Shown: piece after piece, positions 1-8,093 of the stretch
Layout of the letters: each line of letters begins with the position of its first letter
Position numbering within the stretch: position 1 is the stretch's first letter
Source of the DNA: Paracoccaceae bacterium
Lineage (GTDB): Bacteria > Pseudomonadota > Alphaproteobacteria > Rhodobacterales > Rhodobacteraceae
Reading direction: 5' to 3'
DNA: 64,000 nucleotides
Assembly (NCBI GenBank): GCA_018222585.1
Contig: JAAFAB010000001.1
Coordinates: 220,166-284,165, forward strand
Made by a program: the position numbers and the translations under genes
The notes under the pieces: model-generated
The model's input: the letters and a program-made list of their open reading frames with translations, nothing else
Databases searched by the model: none
Told to the model about the DNA's origin: nothing

Positions 1-826
1 GCTTCATCCGCTCGCCGGCCTGTTCGCCGTAGGAGAGGCTGCCCATGCCGGTCAGCATGGCGACGATGCCCGCGTCCTCGTCGGCCAGCAGCCCTTCGCG
101 GGCCTCGCCGCCCTCGGCCCACTGGCCCGCCATCCATTCCAGGTCCGAGACCAGCAGGTCGGTGGCCGCCTTCAGGTAGGCGCCGCGACGGTCGCAGTTG
201 CCATTGGTGCAGTCATAGCCGGTGGCATAGTCGGTCCAGGGGCGGCTGCCCGCGCCCTTCTCGGTGCCGTTCAGATCCTGGCCCCAGAGCAGGAATTCGA
301 TGGCGTGGTAGCCGGTGGCGACGTTGGATTCGACCTCGTCGGCCTCCTGCAGGGTGTTCTCCAGCAGGTCGGGCGTGATCTCGGCGGCGTCGATCTCTTC
401 GCCCGAGAGGGTGAAGGTCGGGTTGGCGACGACGTTCAGCACCGCGTAAGCATTTTCATCGGTGGCCCCGCCGTAGGAGCCGTCCACGTAGTCGATCAGG
501 CCCTCGTCCAGCGGCCAGGCGTTGACCTTGCCTTCCCAGTCGTCCACCACGGCATTGCCGAAGCGGTAGACCTCGGTCTGCTGGTAGGGCACGCGGGCCT
601 CCAGCCAGGCGGCCTTGGCGGCTTCCAACGCCTCGGCGGAGGGGTTGGCGATCAGGTCATCGACCGCGGCCTGCAGGGCCTTGGCCGTGGTCAGGCTGTC
701 GCCATAGGCGGCGGCGGCGATATCGACGTAGGTGCCCAGCACCTCGGCTTTCTCGACGGCACCGGCCAGGGCGGGCGCGGAAATCAGCGCGGTCGAGGCC
801 AGGGCGGCTTTCAGCAATTTGGTCAT
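1..826 (-). CDS. Imelysin-family iron-regulated protein (5' part; 3' end outside window)
   Basis: The minus-strand frame is open from an ATG at 826, preceded by an AAGGA Shine-Dalgarno, to the left edge, giving about 275 residues without a stop. Residues 1-22 look like a Sec signal peptide ending in a hydrophobic ALAGA stretch, so the product is periplasmic or surface-attached. The GxHxxE motif of the imelysin/peptidase M75 family is at residues 172-177 (GYHAIE). The cysteines in CTNGNC further on resemble those of iron-regulated IrpA/ICMP-like proteins. Family members bind iron or act in iron uptake, and peptidase activity is doubtful. The next gene upstream (855-1334) ends 28 bp away on the same strand, so the two are probably one transcript. 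The C-terminus is not visible. Confidence 0.85.
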   Translation of the reverse strand, partial: MTKLLKAALASTALISAPALAGAVEKAEVLGTYVDIAAAAYGDSLTTAKALQAAVDDLIANPSAEALEAAKAAWLEARVPYQQTEVYRFGNAVVDDWEGKVNAWPLDEGLIDYVDGSYGGATDENAYAVLNVVANPTFTLSGEEIDAAEITPDLLENTLQEADEVESNVATGYHAIEFLLWGQDLNGTEKGAGSRPWTDYATGYDCTNGNCDRRGAYLKAATDLLVSDLEWMAGQWAEGGEAREGLLADEDAGIVAMLTGMGSLSYGEQAGERMK

Positions 827-854
827 CGGTTGTCCTTCAATTCGTCTGTCGGTC

Positions 855-1334
855 TCAATGGAGCGTTCTGGTGAGTGGCGGTGCGGAGGAGCCCGCGGGC
901 GCCGGTCGTACCGCCTCGGAAGCGCCACGCAGCAGCACCAGACCAAGGGTCCGTGCCTGCGAGACGACGGCCGGCGCCATGTCCGGCCGCACCAGCAGGC
1001 AGGCCATCAGCATGGCGTCCTCCCTCTCCCCGCTGGTGGAAATCGTCATCAGGTGGGCCAGCACCGCCTCGTCGGCGCCGACGCAGGAACAGGTCAGCCC
1101 GTGCCGCATCACCGGCCGGCGCACGTGGCGCAGGGTGATCTCGAAAAAGTCCTCCAGGGCCGCCTCGGTCTCGGCGGCGCGCTGCGGGCCCATCAGGTCC
1201 CCGAGCTCGGCAGAGAACTGCGCCCGGGCCTCGGCGTCCGCAGCGCGGGCCCGCAGCGCGCCGATCAGCAGCGCCTCCTGGAAGGGCAGCGCGGTGATGC
1301 GCGCCACCGGCTCGGCTCCGCGCTCCACGCTCAT
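855..1334 (-). CDS. Hypothetical protein upstream of the imelysin gene
   Basis: This encodes 159 residues with no signal peptide or membrane segment. It is mostly helical and rich in Ala, Arg and Glu, with a TCSCVGADE segment in the middle that could hold a metal or form a disulfide. I do not recognise the family. It ends 28 bp before the imelysin start on the same strand, which suggests co-transcription and perhaps a role tied to iron. A competing long plus-strand frame over the same bases has atypical composition and no start signal. Confidence that it is a real gene is moderate. Confidence 0.6.
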   Translation of the reverse strand: MSVERGAEPVARITALPFQEALLIGALRARAADAEARAQFSAELGDLMGPQRAAETEAALEDFFEITLRHVRRPVMRHGLTCSCVGADEAVLAHLMTISTSGEREDAMLMACLLVRPDMAPAVVSQARTLGLVLLRGASEAVRPAPAGSSAPPLTRTLH

Positions 1335-1687
1335 CCCCGCCCCCGGCGCACAGGCAGCCGCTTCGCCGCGAGGGGCGCAGGGCGAGGCATCTGGGTGGGT
1401 TGGTGAGTCATCCGATCTCCTGTCGGGGCATTTCTGACCAAATCACTCTGCCAAGTCAATCCCGAGTATTTTGTTCGGATATCTCCAGGGCCTTTTCGCC
1501 GCCGTCCTTGCCGTGTCGGAAGGCCATGCCGGGGGCCGCGACAGGCTTTCTTCGCCTGCGGCCAACCGAATCCGACATCGCGCTCGGCCTTCGCGACATC
1601 GCCTGTTCAGAGGGGCTTGGCAGGTCTTTGGGCGGCGTGTTTCGCTCTGCCCGACCACCAGACCCATCCGCAACCCGGAGCCAGGAC
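1335..1687. other. Divergent intergenic region, no gene seen
   Basis: About 350 bp separate the divergent hypothetical gene and the oxidoreductase. The part at 1430-1490 is AT-richer than its surroundings and is the likely place for both promoters. The plus-strand frame is open upstream of 1688, but the in-frame starts lack a ribosome site and the residues do not resemble the enzyme family. A weak match to the dispersed element (CCGAGTATTTTGTTCGG near 1460-1477) may be a decayed copy. Confidence 0.5.
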
Positions 1688-3739
1688 ATGCCCGAGCGCC
1701 CTTCTCGCGACCCCCTTCTACAGCCCTATCGGCTGAAGCACCTGGTGCTGAAGAATCGCATCATGACCACCGCGCACGAACCGGCCTATACCGAGGACGG
1801 CCTGCCCAAGGCACGTTACCGCGCCTACCACGAGGAACGTGCCAAGGGCGGTGTCGGCATGGTGATGACGGCGGGCTCGGCCGTGGTCTCGCGCGACAGC
1901 CCGGCGGCCTTCGGCAACATCCTGGCGTGGAAGGACGAGGTGACCCCCTGGATGGCCGAGCTGGCCGAAGCCTGCCATGCCCATGGCTGCGCGGTGATGA
2001 TCCAACTGACGCACCTGGGCTGGCGCACCCGTTGGGACGTGGGCGACTGGCTGCCTGCCGTGGCCCCCGGCCCGGCGCGCGAGCCCGCGCACCGCGCCTT
2101 CCCCAAGGTGGCCGAGGACTGGGACATCGCCCGCATCATTTCAGACTACGCCGATGCGGCCGAGCGGATGCAGGCCGCCGGTCTCGACGGGATCGAGCTG
2201 GAGGCCTACGGGCACCTGATGGATGCCTTCTGGTCTCCGCAGCTGAACGCTCTGGACGGCCCCTACGGCGCCGCGACCCTGGACAGCCGAATGAGGTTCT
2301 CTCTCGACGTGCTGCAGGCGATCCGTGACCGCGTCGGCCCCGATTTCATCGTCGGCCTGCGCTACACGGCGGATGACCTGGTGCCGGGCTCGGTCCCCGA
2401 AGCGGATGGCATCGAGATCGGAAAGCGCCTGAAGGCCACGGGCCAGGTCGATTTCCTCAACGTGATCCGAGGCCGCATCGACACCGAACCGAGGCTGACC
2501 GACGTGATTCCGGTGCAGGGGATGACTTCGGCACCGCACCTGGATTTCGCCGGCAAGATCCGCGCCGAGGTGGGTCTGCCCACCTTCCACGCCGCCCGCA
2601 TCCCGGACGTCGCCACCGCCCGCCATGCGGTCGCCGAGGGCAAGCTGGACATGGTCGGCATGACCCGTGCCCATATCGCCGACCCGCATATCGTGGCCAA
2701 GATCATGGCCGGGCAGGAAGACCGCATCCGCCCCTGCGTCGGCGCCACCTACTGCCTCGACCGGATCTACCAGGCGGGCGGCGCGCTCTGCATCCACAAT
2801 GCCTCGACGGGGCGCGAGCTGGAACAGCCGCACCAGATCGCGAAGACCGAGACGCCGCGCAACGTGGTCGTCGTCGGCGCCGGTCCCGGAGGGCTGGAGG
2901 CGGCGCGCGTCGCCGCCGAGCGCGGCCATCGGGTGACGGTGCTCGAGGCCGCCGACCAGCCCGGCGGGCAGGTCCGCCTGCTGGCCCAGTCGCAGCGGCG
3001 CTCCGAGATGATCGGGGTGATCGACTGGCGGATGCAGCAATGCGAGGAATTGGGCGTGGCCTTCCAGTTCAACACCTTCGCCGAGGCCGAGGAGGTGCTG
3101 GCCCTCTCGCCGGACCTCGTGGTGATTGCCACCGGCGGCCTGCCCCAGGTCGAGGTCGTGCCCGGCGGCGCCCTGGCGCTCTCCCCATGGGAGGTGATCT
3201 CGGGCGAGGCGAAGCCCTCGGGCCGGGTACTTGTCTTCGACGAGGCGGGCGATCACGGCGGCGTGCAGGCGGCGGAGGTGCTGGCCAACGCGGGCGCAGA
3301 AGTCGAGCTGATGAACCCTGAACGCGGCATCTCGCCCGAGGTGCTGGGGATGAATTTCGTGCCCTACATGCGCGCCCTGCAAGCGCGCGACGTGACCTTC
3401 ACCGTCGGTCGCCGCCTGGCTGCGCTGGAACGCGCGGGCAACGGCCTGAAGGCGGTGATCGGCACCGACTACTCCGATGCAACCCGAGAGGCGCTCTACG
3501 ACGCGGTGGTGATCAACGCCGGGACCCTGCCGATGGACGATCTTTACTTCGAGCTGAAGCCCCTGTCGCGCAACCTCGGCGAGGTTTCTCAACAGGTGAT
3601 GGTCGCCGCCAGGGGCTACCCCTTCCCGCAACGCGCGCCCGAGGCGGGGTTCGACCTGGTGCGGATCGGCGACGCGGTCGCCTCGCGCAATATCCATGCG
3701 GCGATCTACGAGGCGCTACGCCTCATGCGGTTGAGCTGA
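1688..3739 (+). CDS. Old-yellow-enzyme-family FMN/FAD/Fe-S oxidoreductase (N-methyl amine demethylase type)
   Basis: This encodes 683 residues in the order of the trimethylamine dehydrogenase/dienoyl-CoA reductase family. Residues 1 to about 370 are an FMN-binding TIM barrel (HEPAYTEDG, ELEAYGHLMDAFWSP). A cysteine cluster follows, then an FAD/NAD Rossmann region (VVVVGAGPGGLEAARVAAE) to the C-terminus. The sequence closely resembles proteins annotated as dimethylglycine or N-methylproline (stachydrine) demethylases of rhodobacteria, so oxidative N-demethylation of a methylated amine is the likely reaction; the substrate is inferred. The Fe-S motif reads CVGATYC then 11 residues then C, so the second cysteine of the classical CxxCxxxC is Ala. 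I chose ATG 1688 because homology begins there. It converges on fdsD. Confidence 0.85.
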   Translation: MPERPSRDPLLQPYRLKHLVLKNRIMTTAHEPAYTEDGLPKARYRAYHEERAKGGVGMVMTAGSAVVSRDSPAAFGNILAWKDEVTPWMAELAEACHAHGCAVMIQLTHLGWRTRWDVGDWLPAVAPGPAREPAHRAFPKVAEDWDIARIISDYADAAERMQAAGLDGIELEAYGHLMDAFWSPQLNALDGPYGAATLDSRMRFSLDVLQAIRDRVGPDFIVGLRYTADDLVPGSVPEADGIEIGKRLKATGQVDFLNVIRGRIDTEPRLTDVIPVQGMTSAPHLDFAGKIRAEVGLPTFHAARIPDVATARHAVAEGKLDMVGMTRAHIADPHIVAKIMAGQEDRIRPCVGATYCLDRIYQAGGALCIHNASTGRELEQPHQIAKTETPRNVVVVGAGPGGLEAARVAAERGHRVTVLEAADQPGGQVRLLAQSQRRSEMIGVIDWRMQQCEELGVAFQFNTFAEAEEVLALSPDLVVIATGGLPQVEVVPGGALALSPWEVISGEAKPSGRVLVFDEAGDHGGVQAAEVLANAGAEVELMNPERGISPEVLGMNFVPYMRALQARDVTFTVGRRLAALERAGNGLKAVIGTDYSDATREALYDAVVINAGTLPMDDLYFELKPLSRNLGEVSQQVMVAARGYPFPQRAPEAGFDLVRIGDAVASRNIHAAIYEALRLMRLS

Positions 3740-3750
3740 AGGAGAGGGCG

Positions 3751-3863
3751 TAGGGGGCTCTGCCCCCACGCGTTCCGCGCTCCCCCGGAGTATTTCAGGC
3801 CATCGAATAGATATAAGAGCCTCTTGCATCTATCCGACGGCCCCAAATACCCTCGCCGGAGGC
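3751..3863. repeat. Inverted pair of dispersed intergenic elements between convergent genes
   Basis: A forward element (3751-3819) carries hairpin GGGGGC-TCT-GCCCCC (3753-3767), a second hairpin CGCG-TTC-CGCG (3769-3779), then CTCCCCCGGAGTATTT and GGCCATCGAATAGAT. A reversed element (3819-3863; as reverse complement GCCTCCGGCGAGGGTATTT then GGGGCCGTCGGATAGAT) mirrors it, so the two AT-rich halves pair into a long imperfect stem. Related copies lie at 11178-11237, 15916-15954 and 49297-49500. This one sits exactly between two converging transcription units, so a two-way terminator or mRNA 3'-end stabiliser is plausible. Confidence 0.75.
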
Positions 3864-3950
3864 ACCCTGCACATGACGTGAGAAAGCAGCCCGCCCTGAC
3901 GCGCGGCGCGCAGCCAAGCCCGTAGGGTGCATGAAATGCACCGGCCCCGC

Positions 3951-4172
3951 TCAGGCCTCCGCGGGTCGCCGCACGAATTGCGCCGCATCGACCACCAGCG
4001 GATCGAGCCCTTGGCCGCCCGCTTCCAGATGGGCGAAAAACTGCGCCCGCATGCGGGGATCCCAGAAGTCGTTGAGATGCGCCGCCAGTCTCTCGGCGCC
4101 ATCCGTGCCGGGCTGGGTCTTGAAGAAGGCGGCGATCTGGTTCGCCATCATGGTCAGTTTCTCAGGCGACAT
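3951..4172 (-). CDS. fdsD: Formate dehydrogenase delta subunit
   Basis: This encodes 73 residues, the usual size for FdsD/FdhS small subunits. The pattern MSPEKLTMMANQI, then FFKTQPG, AHLNDFWDPRMR and a C-terminal VDAAQFVRR matches the family. In related bacteria FdsD is needed for an active NAD-dependent formate dehydrogenase and is thought to help cofactor insertion or stability. The start at 4172 lies inside the last codons of fdhD (11-bp overlap), so it is the last gene of a tightly coupled operon. A longer upstream frame in the same phase is rejected because homology begins at this Met. Confidence 0.9.
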   Translation of the reverse strand: MSPEKLTMMANQIAAFFKTQPGTDGAERLAAHLNDFWDPRMRAQFFAHLEAGGQGLDPLVVDAAQFVRRPAEA

Positions 4173-4977
4173 GGGTCTCTCCTTCCCCGATCCGCTCGGC
4201 GTGGGCGTAGATGTCGAAACCGCCCGCACGGGCGAAGGCGGCCAGCGTCAGGCCCGCGCCCTCGGCCAGGCGCACCGCGTGGGCCGTCGGGGCCGAGACG
4301 GCGATCAGCACCGTGCAGCCGACCTGCGCGGCCTTCTGCACCAGTTCGACCGACAGCCGCGAGGTCATCACGAAAGCGCCAGTGGCCGGGTCCACCCCCT
4401 GCCCCGCCAGTGCGCCGATCAGCTTGTCCAGCGCATTGTGCCGCCCCACGTCCTCGCGCGCGGCCAGCAGGCCCTCTCCGGGCCGCAGGAAGCCCGCCGC
4501 ATGGACGGCACGGGTGCGGTCGTGCAGAGGCTGTCGGTCGCGCAGGAGCTCGGCGGCGCTTGCAACCTCGGCCGAGGTGAAGCGCGGACCGGGGCCGACC
4601 TGCGGCACGCTGCGGGCGGCCTCGGCCAGCGAGTCGATGCCGCAGAGACCACAGCCCACGGGGCCCATCATGGCGCGACGGCGCGCGGTCAGGGCCTCGC
4701 CCCGATCCTCGGCCAGCCACATGCGGCACTCGGTGCCCTCACCGTGCTCGACAACCTCCAGGCTCTTGATATCGGAGGGTTTCCCGATGATCCCCTCGGA
4801 AAGCGAGAAGCCAAGCGCGAAATCCTTCAGATCCTGCGGCGAGGCCATCATCACCGCCTGCGTGCTGCCGTCGTAGACCAGCGCCACGGGCCATTCCTCG
4901 GGCAACGCGCGCGAGACCTCGCGCGTGCCTTCGGCACCCCAGCTGAGGCCCGGCAGGCTGCGGACGGGCTTTGCCAT
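4162..4977 (-). CDS. fdhD: FdhD (FdsC) sulfurtransferase for formate dehydrogenase
   Basis: This encodes 271 residues. FdhD moves sulfur from IscS to the molybdenum bis-MGD cofactor before it is placed in the catalytic subunit, and activity depends on it. The functional CxxC is visible in GCGLCGIDS, as is the conserved AAREDVGRHNALDKLIG segment and the MTSRLSVELVQKAA motif. The start ATG (4977-4975) shares one base with the TGA stop of fdsA (TGATG), and the gene overlaps fdsD by 11 bp. Nothing is odd; the length is normal. Confidence 0.95.
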   Translation of the reverse strand: MAKPVRSLPGLSWGAEGTREVSRALPEEWPVALVYDGSTQAVMMASPQDLKDFALGFSLSEGIIGKPSDIKSLEVVEHGEGTECRMWLAEDRGEALTARRRAMMGPVGCGLCGIDSLAEAARSVPQVGPGPRFTSAEVASAAELLRDRQPLHDRTRAVHAAGFLRPGEGLLAAREDVGRHNALDKLIGALAGQGVDPATGAFVMTSRLSVELVQKAAQVGCTVLIAVSAPTAHAVRLAEGAGLTLAAFARAGGFDIYAHAERIGEGETHVA

Positions 4978-7874
4978 CACTCGGCCGCCGGCAGGATGCG
5001 GCGGGATTGCTCGGCCTGCGCCGCATAGCGCTCCTGCCAGTCCGAGGGGCCGTTCGACAGCCCGACCTGCACCGCCGTCACCTTGTATTCCGGGCAGTTT
5101 GTCGCCCAGTCCGAGAAGTCGGTGGTGATCACGTTGGCCTGCGTATCCGGGTGGTGGAAGGTCGTGTAGACCACACCCGGACTGACCCGCTCCGAAAGCT
5201 TCGCGCGCAGCGAGGTCTCGCCCGAGCGCGAGGCCAGGCGCACCCAGTCGCCTTCCTTCACGCCGCGCACCTCGGCGTCGTGGGGATGGATTTCCAGCAG
5301 GTCTTCCTGGTGCCAGGTCGAGTTCTCGGTCCGCCGGGTCTGCGCGCCGACGTTGTATTGCGACAGGATGCGACCCGTCGTCAGCAGCAGCGGGAAGCGG
5401 GGCCCGGTCTTTTCCTCGGTCGCCACGTATTCGGTGACGATGAACCGCCCCTTGCCGCGCACGAAGCCGTCCACATGCATCAGCGGCGTGCCCTCGGGGT
5501 TGGCCTCGTTGCAGGGCCACTGCACGCTGCCCTTCTCTTCCAGCAGATCATAGGTCACGCCCGCGAAGGAGGGCGTCGTCAGGGCGATTTCCTGCATGAT
5601 CTGGGCGGGATGGGTGTAGTGCCAGTTGGCGCCCATGGCATTGGCCAGCAATTGCGTGACCTCCCAGTCGGCATAGCCGGCCTTCGGCGCCATGACCTCG
5701 CGCACGCGGTTGATGCGGCGCTCGGCGTTGGTGAAGGTGCCGTCCTTTTCCAGGAAGGTCGAACCGGGCAGGAAGACATGGGCGTAGTTCGCCGTCTCGT
5801 TCAGGAAGAGGTCATGGACGATGACACACTCCATCGCCGCCAGACCGGCCGAGACATGCTTGGTGTCGGGATCGGACTGCAGGATATCCTCGCCCTGGCA
5901 ATAGAGGCCCTTGAAAGTGCCATCCACGGCGGCGTCCAGCATGTTGGGGATGCGCAGACCCGGCTCGGGGTCGATCTGGACACCCCAGGCGGCCTCGAAG
6001 ATCGAGCGGACCTCTTCGCCCTTCACGTGGCGATAGCCCGGCAGTTCATGCGGGAAGGAGCCCATGTCGCAGGACCCTTGCACGTTGTTCTGACCGCGCA
6101 GCGGGTTCACGCCAACGCCCTCGCGGCCCACATTGCCGGTCAGCATGGCGAGGTTGGCAATGCCCATGACGGTGGTCGAGCCCTGGCTGTGCTCGGTGAC
6201 GCCGAGGCCATAGTAGATGGCCCCGTTGCCGCCGGTGGCGAAGGTGCGGGCGGCGGCGCGCAGCACCTCGGGGTCGACGCCGGTGAGGGCAAAGGTCATC
6301 TCGGGCGAGTGGCGCTCATCGCTGATGAATTCGGCATAGGCCAGGTATTCGTCCCAGTCGCAACGAGCGCGGATGTAGCTTTCGTCCGCCAGACCCTCGG
6401 TGACGATCACATGGGCCAGCGCCGACACAACGGCCACGTTGGTGCCGGGGCGCAGCTGCAGGTGGTGGTCGGCGGCGATATGGGCGGATTTCACCAGGTC
6501 GATCTTGCGCGGGTCGATGACAATCAGCTTCGCGCCCTCGCGCAGCCGCTTCTTCATCCGGGACCCGAAGACCGGGTGCGCATCGGTGGGGTTGGCGCCG
6601 ATGACGACGATCACGTCGGTCTTCTCGACCGAGTCGAAATCCTGGGTGCCTGCCGAGGTGCCGAAGGTCTGGCCGAGGCCATAGCCCGTGGGCGAATGGC
6701 AGACCCGGGCGCAGGTGTCGGTGTTGTTGTTGCCAAAGACGGCCCGCGCCAGCTTCTGCACCAGGTAGGTTTCCTCGTTGGTGCAGCGGCTTGAGGTGAT
6801 GACGCCGATGGACTTCTGCCCGTACGCCTCTTGAATCCCGCGCATCTTCTTGGCGGCAAAGCCAAGCGCCTCTTCCCAGGAAACCTCTTGCCAGGGCTCG
6901 CCGATCCGCTCGCGGATCATCGGTTTCAGGATGCGGTCGGGGTGATCGGCATAGCCATAGGCAAAGCGCCCCTTGACGCAGGAGTGGCCACGGTTGGCCT
7001 TGCCGTGCTTCCAGGGCACCATGCGCACCAGCTGGTCACCATTGAGCTCGGCCTTGAAGGAACAGCCGACACCGCAATAGGCGCAGGTGGTGACGACCGA
7101 GCGTTGCGGCACGCCCATCTCGATTACCGATTTTTCCTGCAGGGTCGCGGTCGGGCAGGCCTGCACGCAGGCCCCGCAGCTGACGCAATCGCTTTCCAGG
7201 AAGTTCTCGGCCCCGACCGAAACCCGGCTGTCGAAACCGCGCCCCTCGATGGTCAGCGCGAAGGTGCCCTGAACCTCTTCGCAGGCGCGGACGCAGCGGT
7301 TGCAGACGATGCACTTGCTGGGATCATAGGAGAAATAGGGATTGCTGTCGTCCTTCGGCAGCCATTCGGGGTTGGGCTGGCCCGAGGTATCGCGGGTGGC
7401 AAAGTGGTTGGCCTTCTCGGGCGCCGCGTCATAGCGCACCTCGCGCAGGCCGACGACGCCGGCCATGTCCTGCAGCTCGCAGTCGCCATTGGCGGCGCAG
7501 GTCAGGCAGTCCAGCGGGTGATCGGAGATATAGAGCTCCATCACCCCCTTGCGCATCCGCTGCAGCTTCTCGGACTGGGTGCGCACCACCATGCCTTCAT
7601 GCACGGGCGTGGTACAGGAGGCGGGCGTCCCGCGCCGCCCCTCGATCTCGACCACGCAGAGGCGGCAGGAGCCGAAGGCCTCGAGGTTGTCGCTGGCGCA
7701 GAGCTTGGGGATATCGAGCCCCGCCTCGGCCGCCGCGCGCATCACCGAGGTGCCCGCCGGCACGGTCACCCTGGCGCCGTCGATGGTCAGATGCACCGGC
7801 TTGCCCGACTTGGCGGGCGTGCCCATGTCCTTGTCACCGAAGGTTTTGTCGCTGGGAATGATGAAGTCCTTCAT
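4977..7874 (-). CDS. fdsA: NAD-dependent formate dehydrogenase catalytic alpha subunit
   Basis: This encodes 965 residues. The N-terminus has a [2Fe-2S] ferredoxin domain (Cys59, 70, 73, 87) and a His-Cys3 cluster (His119, Cys123, 126, 132). Two [4Fe-4S] clusters follow (Cys188/191/194/198 and Cys230/233/236/240). The molybdopterin domain has its own [4Fe-4S] site (Cys264/267/271/299). Cys392-His393 in DTCARVCHSPT is the expected molybdenum ligand and catalytic pair, so this is a cysteine, not a selenocysteine, enzyme. It oxidises formate to CO2 in the cytoplasm and passes electrons to FdsBG and NAD+. It lies 3 bp after the DUF4287 gene and shares its stop with fdhD's start. Confidence 0.97.
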   Translation of the reverse strand: MKDFIIPSDKTFGDKDMGTPAKSGKPVHLTIDGARVTVPAGTSVMRAAAEAGLDIPKLCASDNLEAFGSCRLCVVEIEGRRGTPASCTTPVHEGMVVRTQSEKLQRMRKGVMELYISDHPLDCLTCAANGDCELQDMAGVVGLREVRYDAAPEKANHFATRDTSGQPNPEWLPKDDSNPYFSYDPSKCIVCNRCVRACEEVQGTFALTIEGRGFDSRVSVGAENFLESDCVSCGACVQACPTATLQEKSVIEMGVPQRSVVTTCAYCGVGCSFKAELNGDQLVRMVPWKHGKANRGHSCVKGRFAYGYADHPDRILKPMIRERIGEPWQEVSWEEALGFAAKKMRGIQEAYGQKSIGVITSSRCTNEETYLVQKLARAVFGNNNTDTCARVCHSPTGYGLGQTFGTSAGTQDFDSVEKTDVIVVIGANPTDAHPVFGSRMKKRLREGAKLIVIDPRKIDLVKSAHIAADHHLQLRPGTNVAVVSALAHVIVTEGLADESYIRARCDWDEYLAYAEFISDERHSPEMTFALTGVDPEVLRAAARTFATGGNGAIYYGLGVTEHSQGSTTVMGIANLAMLTGNVGREGVGVNPLRGQNNVQGSCDMGSFPHELPGYRHVKGEEVRSIFEAAWGVQIDPEPGLRIPNMLDAAVDGTFKGLYCQGEDILQSDPDTKHVSAGLAAMECVIVHDLFLNETANYAHVFLPGSTFLEKDGTFTNAERRINRVREVMAPKAGYADWEVTQLLANAMGANWHYTHPAQIMQEIALTTPSFAGVTYDLLEEKGSVQWPCNEANPEGTPLMHVDGFVRGKGRFIVTEYVATEEKTGPRFPLLLTTGRILSQYNVGAQTRRTENSTWHQEDLLEIHPHDAEVRGVKEGDWVRLASRSGETSLRAKLSERVSPGVVYTTFHHPDTQANVITTDFSDWATNCPEYKVTAVQVGLSNGPSDWQERYAAQAEQSRRILPAAE

Positions 7875-7877
7875 GGC

Positions 7878-8093
7878 TTACCCTTCCGCTTTCCATGCGG
7901 CCAGCTCATGCGCCACCAGCGCATTGGCGTGACCATGTCCAAGCCCGTGCTCCGCCTTCAGGACGGCCACGATCTCCATGTGTTTCTTGTCGCGATGCTG
8001 CCGGATTATCTCTTTCCAGTGCGCGATCGACTGGCCGTACTTGGCCTCGATCGACGGAAAGTAAGAGGCCGGACCCTTCACCGTGTCACTCAT
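7878..8093 (-). CDS. DUF4287 small protein inside the fds operon
   Basis: This encodes 71 residues. The segment YFPSIEAKYGQSIAHWKEII and the pattern KHMEIVAVLKAEHGLGHGHANALV match the DUF4287 family. No function is established. Its start overlaps the fdsB stop (ATGA) and it ends 3 bp before fdsA, so it is translated with the enzyme subunits. By position it could be an assembly or stability factor, but that is inference only. It is too small to be an electron-transfer subunit and has no cysteine. Confidence 0.85.
   Translation of the reverse strand: MSDTVKGPASYFPSIEAKYGQSIAHWKEIIRQHRDKKHMEIVAVLKAEHGLGHGHANALVAHELAAWKAEG

Noticed and set aside
1400..1687. N-terminal extension of the oxidoreductase
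   Set aside because: In frame, but low-complexity and not like the family; homology starts at Met 1688.
2141..3697. Long antisense frame opposite the oxidoreductase gene
   Set aside because: Shadow of high GC: rich in His, Gly and Arg, no homology, no ribosome site, and the other strand is a clear enzyme.
4971..6794. Long plus-strand frame opposite fdsA
   Set aside because: Same kind of shadow; fdsA has all of its metal-binding motifs in the opposite strand.
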